Shown one piece after another: positions 13,062 to 28,000 of a stretch of 64,000 bases of DNA. Position numbers and translations under genes: made by a program. Each line of letters begins with the position of its first letter. Positions within the stretch are counted from its first letter, which is position 1. The stretch comes from Mesorhabditis belari (lineage: Eukaryota; Nematoda; Chromadorea; Rhabditida; Rhabditidae), in the NCBI GenBank assembly GCA_958450365.1, contig CAUEEP010000729.1:124001-188000 (forward strand), given 5' to 3'. The notes beneath the pieces were generated by a model. The model made no database searches. It was not told where the DNA came from and was given only the letters and a program-made list of their open reading frames with translations.

Positions 13062-16000
13062 GCTACCGTAACCCGGAAGCCCCGTAGCCTGTCACTCCGT
13101 CAAAATATTTAATAAATTCTTTTTGTTAGATCGTTTCGCTGGATCGTTTCGTTAGAACGTTTCGTTGTGAATGTGTACTTTGTGCTAAAAGAAGTAAACA
13201 CACTCTCTCTAGCGCACTGGAACTAGTTAAGAATCGAAAAGATTCTAAATTCTAAAGAAAAAAAGGAAAAAGATCCGAACCCGGGATCGAACTTGCGAGG
13301 TCTCGCTTTGGAAACGAAAGCTTTACCACTCGGCCACGGCTGCATGGATTGGAGACTGCAAGGAGGCCGTTAAGACCGCTAAGGGGCTTGAGTTTACGGA
13401 TCATTTGAGTCCTATCGACCTACTTAACGGCCTCCTTGCAGTCTCGACTCATTACAGCTGTGGCCGAGTGGTAAAGCTTTCGTTTCCAGAGCGGGACCTC
13501 GCGGGTTCGACCCCGGCTTTGAACTTTTAATTTTGTGCTGAAGTGCTAGGGTTTTAGCGCTTCTGTTGGCCAGCTGGTCCGCAAGGAGGCCGTTAAGACC
13601 CACCACATTTTCAGTAACAAAACAAAATCAAAACTTTAAACCCTTATAACTCTTGATAGATTGTCATTTAGCGAAAACGGAATATAGATTCGAAATCAGC
13701 ATAAAATTCTGCGTCGAATGGGATACGTTGGATAGCATTTGGCTCAGCCATTTGATCATAAAATTATGATTTAAAGTGACTACCAAATAAATAACTCGAA
13801 TTCTAGCATAATACGACCGGCTCTCGTTGCGAGCTTTGCATAGCTGGGCATTACGGAAATCCATCGTTGGGTGGAGAGTTTGGCTCGTGTAAACCATGTG
13901 GATGTCCATCTTTAGACAACAATCGCTCACCTGAGTGTGCATTGGCTCAGGTAGGTGGAGAATAGAGCTATTTTAGCGTAGTCCTACCGTAGAATAGAGC
14001 TCTTTAGTCACCGTACTCCTTAAGTACAGTAGTTTTAAGTTTAAAATATAGCCAGTCACCTTGAGTCCTATGTCTAAAGATCTCTCTATTCACTGATTAG
14101 AGTACTTTTCCATCATTTAGGTGTTTTCTACAGTAGAGTAGAGTTTCTCTCTCTCTCTTCTTGATAGAGTTCATGCCATAGAGTAGCCATTGATAGTAAA
14201 AAGCTATCGTAATCTATAGAAAGTACAGAAAAAATTAGTTGGTGGTTGCCGGCTCAGCTGCTTCTTCTCAAGACGCTTATGTGTGTACGGCTTGCGAGAA
14301 TGGTTATGAAGGGAATAAGTGTGAGGTAGGGTTTCAGCTTTAGATATTTAGGGTCTAGAGGTATAGAGATCTAGAGATCTAGAGATCTAGAGATCTAGAG
14401 ATCTAGAGATTAGACATCTAGAGATCTAGAGATCTAGAGATCTAGAGGTCTAGAGGTCTAGAGATCTAGATCTCTAGATCTCTAGCTATCTAGCTATCTC
14501 GCTATCTAGTTATCTAGCTATCTAGCTATCTAGTTATCTAGATCTCTAGCTATCTAGTTATCTAGCTATCTAGCTATCTAGTTATCTAGCTATCTAGTTA
14601 TCTAGCTATCTAGCTATCTAGTTATCTAGATCTCTAGCTATCTAGTTATCTAGATCTCTAGCTATCTAGTTATCTAGCTATCTAGCTATCTAGTTATCTA
14701 GATCTCTAGCTATCTAGCTATCTAGCTATCCAGATTTCTAGATCTCTAGCTATCTAGCTATCTAGCTATCTAGCTATCTAGCTCTCTAGCTATCTAGATC
14801 TCTAGCTATCTAGATCTAAACTTATCGAGTTATTCAAAGCTCTTATAGATGTGTGCTGATGGCTTTTTTGGAGATCCGCTTGAAGTAAACGGCACATGTG
14901 TGGAGTGTGTTTGCAATGGGAATATCGATCAAATGGTTAGGATTAGAGATTTAATAAAGCCGGATTAAAACCAACGATTGGCTCAGGATAAGACCAAGGC
15001 TTAACTCAAGCCTTGGTCTACCATTACCTTGGTCTAACCAATACCATTGATTCATTTAGAAAGCTTGATCCCAGCCTAGCTAGCTAATTTTTCGATTTAG
15101 ATCCCATGAAATCAATGTTGTTATCCAAAATTTAGATAACAACACAAATTTAGGCGATTGGTAACTGCGATACACGAACGGGTGATTGTTTAAAATGCAT
15201 TGGGCATACAACAGGCGTCCATTGTGAGGTGAGGATGATGGAAAAGGGAAAAGAACTAGAGCTGGTGAAGAACAAGGGAAGAACAAGGGAAGAACAAGGG
15301 AAGAACAAGGGAAGAACAAGGGAAGAACAAGGGAAGAACTAGTCAAGAACTGCTCAAGAACAACTCAAGAACTAGTCAAAACCTAATCAAAACCTTACAG
15401 TAAGATTCAAGCTATCTATCTACTTGAAATCTTCTTCCAGAAATGCCTTCCCCATCACTATGGCTCGGCGCTCACTCACACTTGTCATCCGTGTGATTGT
15501 CATCGACAAGGAGCCACTTCACTTCAGTGTGACACCGGTGAGCTCTAGATCTAGCTCTAGCTTTGCCTGAATTGCCTGAATTGTCCTCTGAATTGCTTCG
15601 AGTAATTGTAGCCCTTTAGTAGACAAATGCTAAGCTTAGATAGCTTTCTACAATGGAAAAACCTAAGCTAGTACTGTAACTAGACTAGTTCTACCGTAAT
15701 CTACAGACTACAGTTAGCTACAGTAGTCTACAGTAATCCACAGTCGTCTATAGTAGTCTACAGTAGTCTACAGTAATCTCTTTACAACAATCTACAGTAT
15801 TCGAACATTTAAGCAATTGGTGTCTGCGAGTGTAAAGAGAACTACATTGGTCGACATTGTGATCGTTGCAAAGAAGGGCACGGCGATGTAGAGAATGGGT
15901 GTGAGGAGTGCAGGTGAATTCAAGAAAGATACAAGAAGTGACTACAGTAATTAGCTACAGTAATTAGCTACAGTAAGCGGCTACAGTAATCCTATAGTCG

Positions 16001-19000
16001 CTACAGGCATTCTATAGTCGCTACAGACATTCTATAGCCTCTACAGAGCTTCTAGAGTAACTACAGTAATCCTATAGTCGCTACAGGCATTCTATAGTCG
16101 CTACAGACATTCTATAGCCTCTACAGAGCTTCTAGAGTAACTACAGTAATCCTATAGTCGCTACAGGCATTCTATAGTCACTACAGACATTCTATAGCCT
16201 CTACAGAGCTTCTAGAGTAACTACAGTAATCCTATAGTCGCTACAGGCATTCTAAGTCACTACAGACATTCTATGGCCCTAAGAGCTCTAGAGTAACTAC
16301 AGTAATCCATAGTCGCTACAGGCATTCTATAGTCACTACAGACATTCTATAGCCTCTACAGAGCTTCTAGAGTAACTACAGTAATCCTATAGTCGCTACA
16401 GGCATTCTATAGTCACTACAGACATTCTATAGCCTGTACAGAGCTTCTAGAGTAACTACAGTAATCCTATAGTCGCTAACGTAATCCTCTATTCGCTACA
16501 GACAAGCTATAGTAGCTACAGTAATCCCATAATAGCTAAAGTTCTCCTATAGAGGCTACAGTAACCCTATAGTCTCTACAGACATTCTATAGTCGCTACA
16601 GTAATCCTATAGTCTCTACAGACATTCTATAGCAGCTAAAGTAACCAATTGATTCAAATATAATTCTCAATTTCAGGTGCGACCCCATTGGCTCCCTTGG
16701 TCCCGATTGTGAGCCCGTCTCTGGGCAATGCTCCTGTAAACAGGGTGTTTTCGGGAAAAGGTACAGTACAGTTTAGAAATAGCTACAGTAATCCTATAGT
16801 CGCTAGACATCCAGTTAAAGAGATTTAAAAGCTGTTTTGCTTTTAGATGTGATCAATGCCGTCCCTCGTATTTCGCCTTTTCTGACTCGGGATGTCAATT
16901 TTGCAATTGTAACACCTATGGATCGATTGAGGACGGAAAAGTACAATATTGTTGTTGTATTGTTGTACTTTATTGTACTTTATTGTACTTTATTGTACTT
17001 TATTGTACTTTTTGTACTTTATTGTTCATTTTTCAATCAATTCCAGTGTGACAACGTGACTGGAGCCTGTCAGTGTCGACAATTTGTTGAGGGACAAATG
17101 TGTGAGAAGTGCGCGCACGGCTATTTCAATATCACGTCAGGGCTGGGATGTCAGGTAATGTACTGCTATGTACTATGTACTGCTATGTACTATGTACAGC
17201 TATGTACTGAACTAGGCGTACTCTAGCTTCCAGTACTCTTCCAGAAGACTGTACTCTTCCAGAAAACTGTACTCTAGCTGTATTTAAATCTTCAGGAATG
17301 TAACTGTGACGAGGTAGGCGCTGAAAGTGATGGCTGTGATCTAATCACCGGACAATGCGAGTGCAAACCTGGAGTGACCGGCTTAAAATGTGACCAATGT
17401 GCGCCAAATCATTGGGGACTCTCCGAAAGCGGGTGCAAAGGTGGGCACATTTTTGCAATAAAACCTTGTACCAAAAGCACCCCGTCGCTTTTTACATCTA
17501 CGCCAGTTTCCTTTTCCTTCAACATCTCCCCTGACCTCCAGCTTAGCTAGTGCTTTCATCAGAATAGCTCTTTTTCTTCTCATTGTTGCCATTTTCTCCC
17601 ATTCTCAATCATCCTCACTATCGGCTTCTCCCCTCGACGTCCATCGCCGATCTCTTTCCCTTCAACATCTCTACTGACCTCCAGCTTGACCCGTTCTTTC
17701 ATCAGAATAGCCTCATCTCTTTTCCAACTCTCTAATTCCTCCCATTCTCAAATCATTCAAGCCGATTTCCATAATTTTCGCTTTCTCCCCTTTCTCTCCC
17801 CTTCAACATCTTTCCTGCGTTCCGGCATGTCTCGAAAGGAATAAAAAACCCTGTCTTCCGCTAATGCTAACAAGGATCTATTAAACTAAAAATTCTAACA
17901 AAAAAAAGGAGTATAAAAGGTATATTTAAAATCCTTTCAGAATGTGCCACTTGTCCAGCTGCTGGTCAAGTCTGCGACGCGGTGACGGGTGAGTGCGTTT
18001 GTCCCCCGAATACTGTGGGTGAGCTGTGTGAGAGGTGCACGGAAGACGCTTGGGACTATCATCCGCTGGAAGGGTTTGTGATAGAATTTGCTGTAGGATT
18101 TATCGTATTGAATAGAAGACCAGGTAAAGAGTATGATCGCGTAGCAGCCCTCCTGCGTAGCAGCCCTTTTTAGCTTTCAATCAAGTGTTATAGAGCTGGA
18201 AAATGGCTCAACAAATCTGTTAGAGAGAGCGAAAATTATGGAAATGGGCTTGAATGATTTGAGAATGGGAGGAATTAGAGAGTTGGAAAAGAGATGAGGC
18301 TATTCTGATGAAAGCACGGGTCAAGCTGGAGGTCAGGGGAGATGTTGGGTTGGAAAGAGAGGGGGTGGACTTCGCGGGGAGAAGCCGATAGTAGGATCGG
18401 TTGAGAATGGGAGAAAATGGCGACAGTGGGAAGAAAAAGAGCTATTCTGATGAAGCCACGGGTCAAGCTGGAGGTCAGTAGAGATGTTGAAGGGAAAGAG
18501 ATCGGCGATGGACTTCGAAGGGAGGAGCCGATAGTGAGGATGGTTGAGAATGAGAGAAAATGGCGACAATGGGAAGAAAAAGAGCTATTCTGATGAAGCC
18601 ACGGGTCAAGCTGGAGGTCAGGGGAGATGTTGGGTTGGAAAGAGAGAGGGGTGGACGTCGAGGGGAGGAGCCGATAGTGAGGATGGTTGAGAATGGGAGA
18701 AAATGGTGACAATGGGAAGAAAAGGCTATTCTGATGAAGCCACGGGTCAAGCTGGAGGTCAGGGGAGATGTTGGGTTGGAAAGAGAGAGGGGTGGACGTC
18801 GAGGGGAGGAGCCGATAGTGAGGATGGTTGAGAATGAGAGAAAATGGCGACAATGGGAAGAAAAAGAGCTATTCTGATGAAAGCACGGGTCAAGCTGGAG
18901 GTCAGGGGAGATGTTGGGTTGGAAAGAGAGAGGGGTGGACTTTCTACAGAGCTTCTAGAGTAACTACAGTCATCCTATAGTCTCTACAGACATTCTATAG

Positions 19001-22000
19001 CTTCTACAGAGCTTCTAGAGTAACTACAGTAATCCTATAAGGGCTGCTACGCAGCAGTACGCGATCATACTCTTTACCCGGTCTTCTATTCGAAGAAATA
19101 CGGTAGTCTTGATTCAGTGATTCCTATAGAATCACTGTATTCTCCAAACTTCAGCCTTCTCAGCAGAATTCGTTTTTTAGAAGTTTGAGTGTTTAGGAAG
19201 CTACCGTAATCCTTTCTTACGGTAGTTTTCCAAATTATTCAGCTTTTAGGAAACGCTAGAGTATCCTCGTTTGTTTAAGACTTAGAAAAGAGGATTTAGC
19301 CTTGAAAATGCTATTTAGCTACCGTAGTCCTTTAGTTACCGTGTTGTCTTAGCTACCGTATTCTCTAAGCTACCGTATTCCTATAGCTACCGTATTCTTT
19401 TACCTACCGTATTCCTCTAGCTACCGTACTCCTCTAGATACCGTAATCCTTTAGCTACCGTATTTCTTTAGCCACCATAGTCCTTTAGCCACCGTATTCC
19501 CACAGTTATCATATTTCCCTAGTTACCGTATTCTTTTAGCCACCGTACTCCTCTAGATACCGTATTCCTTTAGCCACCGTATTCCCTTAGTTACCGTACT
19601 CCCCTAGCTATCGTATTCCCATAGTTATCATATTTCCCTAGATACCGTATCCCTTTAGCCACCGTATCCCTTTAGCCACCGTATTCCCTTAGTTACCGTA
19701 CTCCCTCTAGCCACCGTATTCCCTTAGTTACCGTACTTCACTGTAGTCTTAGCCGTCATACCTGAAATTATCAGAAATCAAAATCCAGAATCAAACGAAA
19801 ATCAAACGAAAATCTAGATGTAAAACGTGTGAGTGCTCAGATGTTGGAGCCGCTTCAAGCAAGTGCAATCCAAGAACAGGACAGGTGAGGAAGAAAATCA
19901 ATCAATCGATCAATGAAACAAATCCCCCAATTCTAGTGTGAATGCAAAGAGGAGTTTGTCGGATTGAAATGCGATCGATGCTCTCACGGTGAGTTCGTCT
20001 ATTTTCGTAGCTAGCTATGGGTAGCTAGAGCTATTTTCCTCTCTACATCAGATTTAGAGCTATAGGTTTAGAGCTTAGCTCTAAGCTCTAAACCTATAGC
20101 TCAATAGTTGTCTCAATAGTTGGTTAGAGTCTCATTGTCTCATTGTCTCATTAGAGTCTCAATAGGCGGTTAAACAGTTGATTAAATCAAATTTGGCAAA
20201 AGACTTTTATGCTAAATAATCTATTAGAAAGGCGATTTTGGATTTGAATATAAAGCTATCTGGTGAAAAGCTATGTAGCTACAGTATGCAGGCTACTGTA
20301 GCTATGAAAAGCTTTTCTGATGAAGAAAATCGAGCCGGCTTCAAGTTTGAAGCCTTTCCTGTTGCTTAGCTAGACGATCGTGCTTTCAGTCTAGTTTCTA
20401 TAGAAGTCTTGGAGTCTTGAAGCTATAAGTCTTGGGGGTATGAAGTCTTGGAGCTATAAGTCTTGAAGCTATGAAGCCTTGGAGCTATAAGGCTTGGAGT
20501 CTTGAAGCTATAAGTCTTGGAGTCTTGGAGCTATAAGTCTTGGAGTCTTGAAGCTATAAGTCTTGGAGTCTTGGAGCTATAAGTCTTGGAGTTTTGGAGC
20601 TATAAGTCTTGGAGTCTTGGAGCTATAAGTCTTGGAGCTAGCCTCAGAGCTATCAGCTAGGCTTCTAGATCAATCAGCTTCTAGATCAATCAATCAGCTT
20701 CTAGATCAAACAGCTTCTAGATCAGTCAGCTTCTAGATCAAACAGCTTCTAGACTTTTAGATCAATCAACTTCTAGACCTCCTTATCAATCAGCTGCTAG
20801 TCTTCCAGATCAAACAGCTTCTAGATCAGTCAGCTTCTAGATCAATCATCTTCTAGACCAATCAGCTTCTAGTCTTCTAGATCAATCAGCTTCTAGCCCA
20901 ATCAACTCCTAGTCTTCTCTATCAATCAACTTCTAGGCTTCTTCAACTTCCCTACTTGTGAGCCTTGTGCCTGTACACCAGAAGGCACAGATCCACTTCA
21001 ATGTCGTGAAGGCTTGTGTCTCTGCGATGAAAAAGGGAAATGTCCATGCAAGGTTTGTGTTAAACTTTTTGAAATCATAAGATTTCTTAGAAAAACGTGG
21101 TTGGAGAGAAATGTGAGATGTGCAAAGATGGGTCTTTTTCATTGGATTTATCGAATCTACTCGGATGCACGGAATGCTTTTGTTTTAATCGATCCACCTC
21201 TTGTGAGCAAGGGAAACTTGTTTGGTTTGTTGCAAAGATTTGTAGAGCTGCAGGGTTACTGTAGCTACAGTCTGGAGGCTACTGTAGCTACAGTCTGGAG
21301 GCTACAGTAGCTACAGTCTGGAGGCTACTGTAGCTACAGGATGCAGGCTACAGTAGCTACAGGATGCAGGGTACTGTAGCTACAGGATGCAGGGTACTGT
21401 AGCTATAGTAGCTACAGGCTATTGTAGCTATTAGTCCAATATTAATCTTGTTAATCCAATTTTTAAGGAAACAAGTCTATGCCGAGGACCAATCAGCGAC
21501 TTTTGTTGAACCTTGGGAATACTACACACAAAAGCACAATGTTAGACTGCTACAGGTATTGGAAATGAGATCTAGATTAGTTAGAGCTAGATCTAGAGTT
21601 AGATCGTCTAGAGCTAGATCTAGATCACCTAGAGCTAGATCTAGATTATCTAGAACTAGAGCTAGATCATCTAGATCTAGAGCCAGATCATCTAGATCTA
21701 GATCTAGAGCTAGAACTAGAGCTAGATCATCTAGAACTAGAGCTAGATCATCTAGATCTAGATCTAGAACTAGAACTAGAGCTAGATCATCTAGATCTAG
21801 AGCCAGATCGTCTAGATCTAGATCTAGAGCTAGAACTAGAGCTAGATCATCTAGATCTAGCTCCAGATCATCTAGAACTAGATCTAGCTCCAGATCATCT
21901 AGCTCTAGATCTAGAGCTAGAGCTAGATCATCTAGATAATCTAGCTCCAGATCTAGCTCCAGATCATCTAGAGATCTTCTTTAGGAACACACGGGTAACT

Positions 22001-25000
22001 TCAACTCGTATCCCACTGATGACACTCCATTGTATTGGCAACTCCCGAAGAGTTTCCTTGGTGATCGCACTGGATCTTACAATGGTTTTTTGAGGTTTAA
22101 GGTGATCACTCTTTTTCAGAACTCATAGCTCATCTCATAGCTTTTTTTCTATTTAAATGTTTATCTTCGAATTCTAGATCGCGAACAACGACAATCGGCT
22201 GGGAATTCAAGGAGTTCGTCCGAATCCAAAAGTTTTCCGATATTTCCCTCAAGTTCGTGGAAAACTAGATCAAGATAGATCTATCTAGAGCTAGATCTAG
22301 ATATTGAAGATCTATCTATGGCTATCTATGGCTATCTATGGCCAGCTATCTATATCTATCCAAATCTAGATCTAGATATTGAAGATCTATCTGGATCTAG
22401 CTATTGACTATCTATATCTATCCAAAACTGGATCTAGCTATTGAATATCTATCTACAGCTAGATCTAGCTATTGAATATCTATCTACGTCTAGCTATATC
22501 TATCTAGATCTATCTACATCTAGATCTAGCTATTGGCTATCTATTGGGTTGGGGACTATGACTCGGCGCCAAAAATCAAAAAAACTCCTAAAACTTCTAT
22601 TCGACTTCGTCAAATAATACGCGCTTAATATCAGTAGAAAAGTTAACGAATTCTCTACAAAATGACATTTAAAAGAAAACTCAAACAGCGCCTCAGCTCA
22701 AGAAAAGGCCATTTTTTCACAAAAACTACAAACTGTCATCTAGAAAAGGCGGTTGGAGGGCTCTTCCTGCAAATTCGGCAACTTATGTAATTGAATATAC
22801 TCTATCTTTTTTACATATACACCAAAGAGGGTTTATGTGCAAGAAACTGTTCAAACGATGAGTCAGACTCTTTGCCATTTTGATCAGCTGCGTTTCGATG
22901 TTCATAAACTCCACGAAAGAAAAGCTTTGTCGAATCTCTCAAAAGTGATTTTGTAGAGAAATAGTGGATCCTTTTGATGAAAGAAAACGTATATTTAAAG
23001 AAGGCTTTATGCGTGCAAAAAGTGTCTTTAAAGTTTGGCGCCGAGTCATAGTCCCCAACCAAATATCTACATCTTATCTACATCTATCTAGATCTACCCA
23101 AATCTATCTAGTTCTATCAACATCTATCCAAATCTATCTATCTACCTATGAAATATCTATATCTACCCTTCAGATCCAACAACTGAAGATCTGATTATCT
23201 TTAGGTAGTCCTTGTTGGCAACAATCGCATCGAACTCGAGCATATTCCATTTGAAATCGCTGATGACGGAAAGTACAAGGTAGGTAATAAAAAAAGCTAT
23301 AAAGTCGTGGATTTTGCGCTGATCAGATCATCCAATATATCAGATCATCTAATTGATCAGATCATCCAATAGATCAGATCATCCGTGACAAGGGAATGAC
23401 AAGGGGATGACAAGGGAATGACAAGGGAATGACAAGGGGATGACAAGGGAATGACAAGGGGATGACAAGGGAATGACCAGGGAATGACAAGGGGATGACC
23501 AGGGAATGACAAGGGGATGACAAGGGAATGACAAGGGGATGACAAGGGGATGACAAGGGGATGACAAGGGAATGACAAGGGAATGACAAGGGAATGACAA
23601 GGGGATGACAAGGGAATGACAAGGGGATGACATTTAGAAAAGCTTCGATTTTGTCGGTTTCTAGGGGGCGACAATGGCCAGGGAATGACAAGGGGATGGC
23701 AAGGGAATGGCCAGAGATGAAAAGCTCATCCAATTGATCAGAAGATCCGGATCAAGTCAGAAGATCCAATCGATCAGCTCATCCAAATCGATCAGCTCAT
23801 CCAAATCGATCAGCTCATCAATTCAGAAGATCCGAAGCAAATCAGAAGCTGACTCATCCCGTCCCTTAGCGCTAAATTCTTCATTTTTCTTCATACAATG
23901 TTTTAAATGAAGAATTCAGAGGATGCGTTAGACTTTTGATTTTGTCTTTTGTCTTTTGATCAGATTTGAATTGTCTTTTGAAGTAAAAGTGCGTCTAATC
24001 GAGTGTCAAATCTATCTAACCTAAATCTCTCTATATTAATAGCAAAATTTGCATAGATTCGAATCCACGAGTCCGAGTGGCGCAGTCGACTCTCTCCTGA
24101 AGTCCCAGTGACACGAAAGCTTCTAATGGTGGCTCTGCAAAACGTTCAGGTATCAGAAATAGTCTTCTTTCTATCGAAAACAAGCTAAATTTTCTCCCTA
24201 AAACTCGTTTTTAAATCTTTAGGCCGTTTACATTCGTGGCTCGTACAATTATCCATCGCGTGGTGACTCGATCTCGATTTCAGAGGTACTATAGCGTTCA
24301 TTTGATAGTTATAGGCGGCGTAGTTATTCAGTAGTATTGTATGTCTGAGTTTTTTATAGACTTCCCTTGATGTGGCCACAAAGGACACTCAAGGATCACC
24401 GGCAATTGGAGTTGAGCAGTGTCATCAATGCCCGGATGGGTGGGTTTAGAACTACCCCTGGATGGTCTACAGGATCTACAGGATCTATAGGAGGGTCTAC
24501 AGTACCTCTGGGTAGAGCTACAGTATCTACAGCTACTATATCTCTCGGTAGAGCTACTGTATCCCTGCGTAGAGCTAGTATCCCTGCGTAGAGCTACAGT
24601 ATCTCTGGATAGAGCTACAGTGTCTCTACGAGAGCTACAGTATCTACAGCTACTGTATCTCTGGGTAGAGCTAGTATCTCTACGTAGAGCTAGTATCCCG
24701 TAGAGCTACCTTATCTCTCAGTAGAGCTACTGGATCCCTACGTAGAGCTGCAGTATCTCTGGATAGAGCTACAGTGTCTCTACGTAGAGCTACAGTATCT
24801 ACAGCTACCCTATCTCTCGGTAGAGCTACAGTATCCATACGTAGAGCTACAGTATCCATACGTAGAGCTAGTATCCCTATGTAGAGCTAGTATCCCGTAG
24901 AGCTACCGTATCTCTGGATGGAGCTACCGTATCTCTCGGTAGAGCTACAGTATCCCTACGTAGAGCTAGTATCTCTGGATAGAGCTAGTATCTCTCCGTA

Positions 25001-28000
25001 GAGCTAGTATCCCGTAGAGCTACCGTATCTCTCGGTAGAGCTACAGTATCTCTCGGTAGAGCTAGTATCCTGTAGAGCTAGTATCCCTACTTAGAGCTAG
25101 TATCCCTACGTAGAGCTACAGTCTGTCATAGATACAGTCCTCTCAACTACAGTAACCAAGGAGCTGTAAGGATAAAAGGCAACGATACTTATCCAACTCA
25201 TTAATCAAATCATTATCCAATCGATTTTCCAGCTATGGTGGCGCATCGTGTCAAGATCCAGCTGAAGGCTTTTGCCGACGAAGAGCCAACAATTTCTTGG
25301 ATAAAGTCGACGAATTGGCGCCAGTTGGATGGAGTGAACCGTGCGCTTGCAATGCTCACACAACGACTTGCCATCCAGAGACTTGTCTTTGCACGGTAAG
25401 CAGTTACTTAGCAGTTAGCAGATCTGTAAATCTTAGCCCAGGCTCAGGCTCAGGCCCAGGCTCAGGCTCAGGCTCAGGCTCAAGCTCAGGCTCAGGCTCA
25501 AGCTTAGCTCTTCCTGCGTATTATAAAGCATTTACAGGATTGTGAGCACAATACATGGGGTGATCGATGTGAATTGTGCAAGCCAGGCTTTGTCGGAGAC
25601 GCGACTCGTGGTGGCAGTGCGGCTTGTACGAAATGCGCTTGTCCGTTAACGGAAAACTCGTTCAGGTGTCAAAATCTGAATCTCTCGGGTTTTTTAATCA
25701 GATCAGATCAAAACCAAATCAAATCAAAACCAAATCAAAACCAAATCAGATCCAAATCAGAACAAGCGATCGTTTATCAATTCCTAATAGAAAGCTCTAC
25801 GTTTTTTCTGCTTTTAAAGTCATTCTAGTCCTTTTAAAGTCGTCTGAAAGCTGAATATTGTCTTAAATGAATGTCTTAAATACTGCAATGAACTACGGCA
25901 GCTTTAGCCAGGCTCAGGCTCAGGCTCAAGCTCAAGCCCAGGCCCAGGGCCAAACCCAGGCCCAGGGCCAGGGCCAAGCCCGGGCCCAAAAGCTCTCCCC
26001 CCCCCTTTTTAAAAAATTAGAGGGGGAATTAATCTTTAAGAACTTTTTCAGTGAAACGTGTGTACAAACTGACTACGGTCGTGGATATCTTTGTGATGCT
26101 TGCAAGCCTGGATATACTGGACAATATTGTGAGAGGTTTGTTGAATGGATTGAATAGATTGAGTAGATTGAATAGATCGTTCAATAGATTGAATAGATCG
26201 TTCAATAGATCGACTTAGATCAACCTAGCTCCTAGATCAACCTAGATCAACGTAGATCGACTTAGATCAACCTAGATCACCTAGATCAGCTAGATCCGTA
26301 GATCAACTTAGTAACGGATCAACTTAGATCAACCTAGATCAACCTAGATCAACCTAGATCAACGTAGATCAACCTAGATCAACCTAGATCAACCTAGATC
26401 AACGTAGATCAACTTAGATCAACGTAGATCAACCTAGATCAACCTAGATCAACTTAGATCAACCTAGATCAACTTTAGAAAACTATTATAATCTAAAAAG
26501 ATCGGATAAACCAAGAAAGCACCTTAATCCACAATTTCATTAGCTCATTGCCGATTTACTCATTGATATCATTCAAATGATATCGAGAATCAGAATTGAA
26601 TCAGAATTGAAGCTGATTTGAATCAGAACTGAATCAAAACCAAACCAGAGTCAAACCAGAACCAAATCAAAACCAAATCAGAACCAAATCAGAACCAAAT
26701 CTGTGATCTAGCCTCATCAAATCATGTAGTCAACTCTATTTTCAGCTGTGTTGCTGGCTATTATGGTGATCCGTCAGCAGTTGGTGGACAGTGTGTGCAA
26801 TGTGATTGTCATCCTGATGGATCTCTGCATGGATCGTGTCACCCATTGACTGGAGCCTGTGAATGCAAGTAAGACTTTGGAAACAAGAAAATCGCTTTGG
26901 ATTTGTCTGTAGTCTATAAGGGTACTGAAGCTTGAAAAGTTCTTTGTTGTAGCTCTGTAGCTTGTTACTCCGCTTTAGCTTAAGGGTACTGTAACTCGAG
27001 AAGTACTATAGCTTAGAAAGTACTGGACTGTGCTGGACTGTACTGTACCGGACTGGACTGGACTGGACTGGACTGGACTGTATTGTACCGGACTGTACTG
27101 GACTCGACTGTACTGTACTGTACTGTGCTGTATTGTACCCGACTGTACTGTACTGTACTGGACTGGACTGGACTGCACTGTACTGGGCTGTACTGCACTG
27201 TACTGTGCTGTACTGTACTGGACTGTACTGTGCTGTATTGTACTGTACTGTACTGTACTGTACTGGACTGGACTCTACTGCACTGTACTGGGCTGTACTG
27301 TACTGCACCGTACTGGACGGGACCGTACTGGGCTGTACTGTATTGTACCGGACTGTACTGTACTGTGCTGTACTGTACTGTACTGTACTCTACTTTGCTG
27401 TACTGTACTACACCGTACTGCATTGTACTACTGTACTGTACTGTATTGTACTGGACTGTACTGGACCGTACTCTACTGTACTGTATTCTACTGTATTGTA
27501 CTGTAGTGTACTGTACTGGTCTGTACTGCACTGTACTGTACTGTACTGGGCCGTACTGTACTGTACTGTATTGCACTGGGCCGTACTGTACTGTGCTTTA
27601 CTGTACGGTACTTTGCTGTACCGTACTTTGCTGTACCGTACACCGTACTGTCCTGTACTGTAGATCAACTACTTCCCTGTACCCTGGACAATCTCTAGAT
27701 CCTTTTATCTAAACGATATTTTAGACCTGGTGTGACCGGTCGTGACTGTTCCCGTTGTCAAGAGCGACACGCATTTATTAACAGAAAGTGTACATCATGC
27801 GATCAAGGTTGTTATCTCTCATTGATGTTGGATATTGATGATTTGGAAGAGACACTAGCTGAACAGGTAATCTTTAAGCATTTTAAAGAATTGGAAAGAT
27901 AGAAACCAAGGGGAATCGAACCTCGATCTTCTGCTTCTCTTCAGCTTCCTTTCTGCTTTCTTTCTGCTTCCTTTCTTCTTTCCAGTCTTGAGCTATTGCC

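Noticed and set aside
21448..21939. 163-codon Arg/Ser protein resembling an SR protein
   Set aside because: It begins in laminin exon 37 sequence in the wrong frame and continues through a CTAG satellite.
27018..27712. Long Cys/Thr/Tyr-rich ORFs on both strands (up to 209 codons)
   Set aside because: They are frames of a (CTGTA)n pentamer array in intron 47; every frame is open by repetition.
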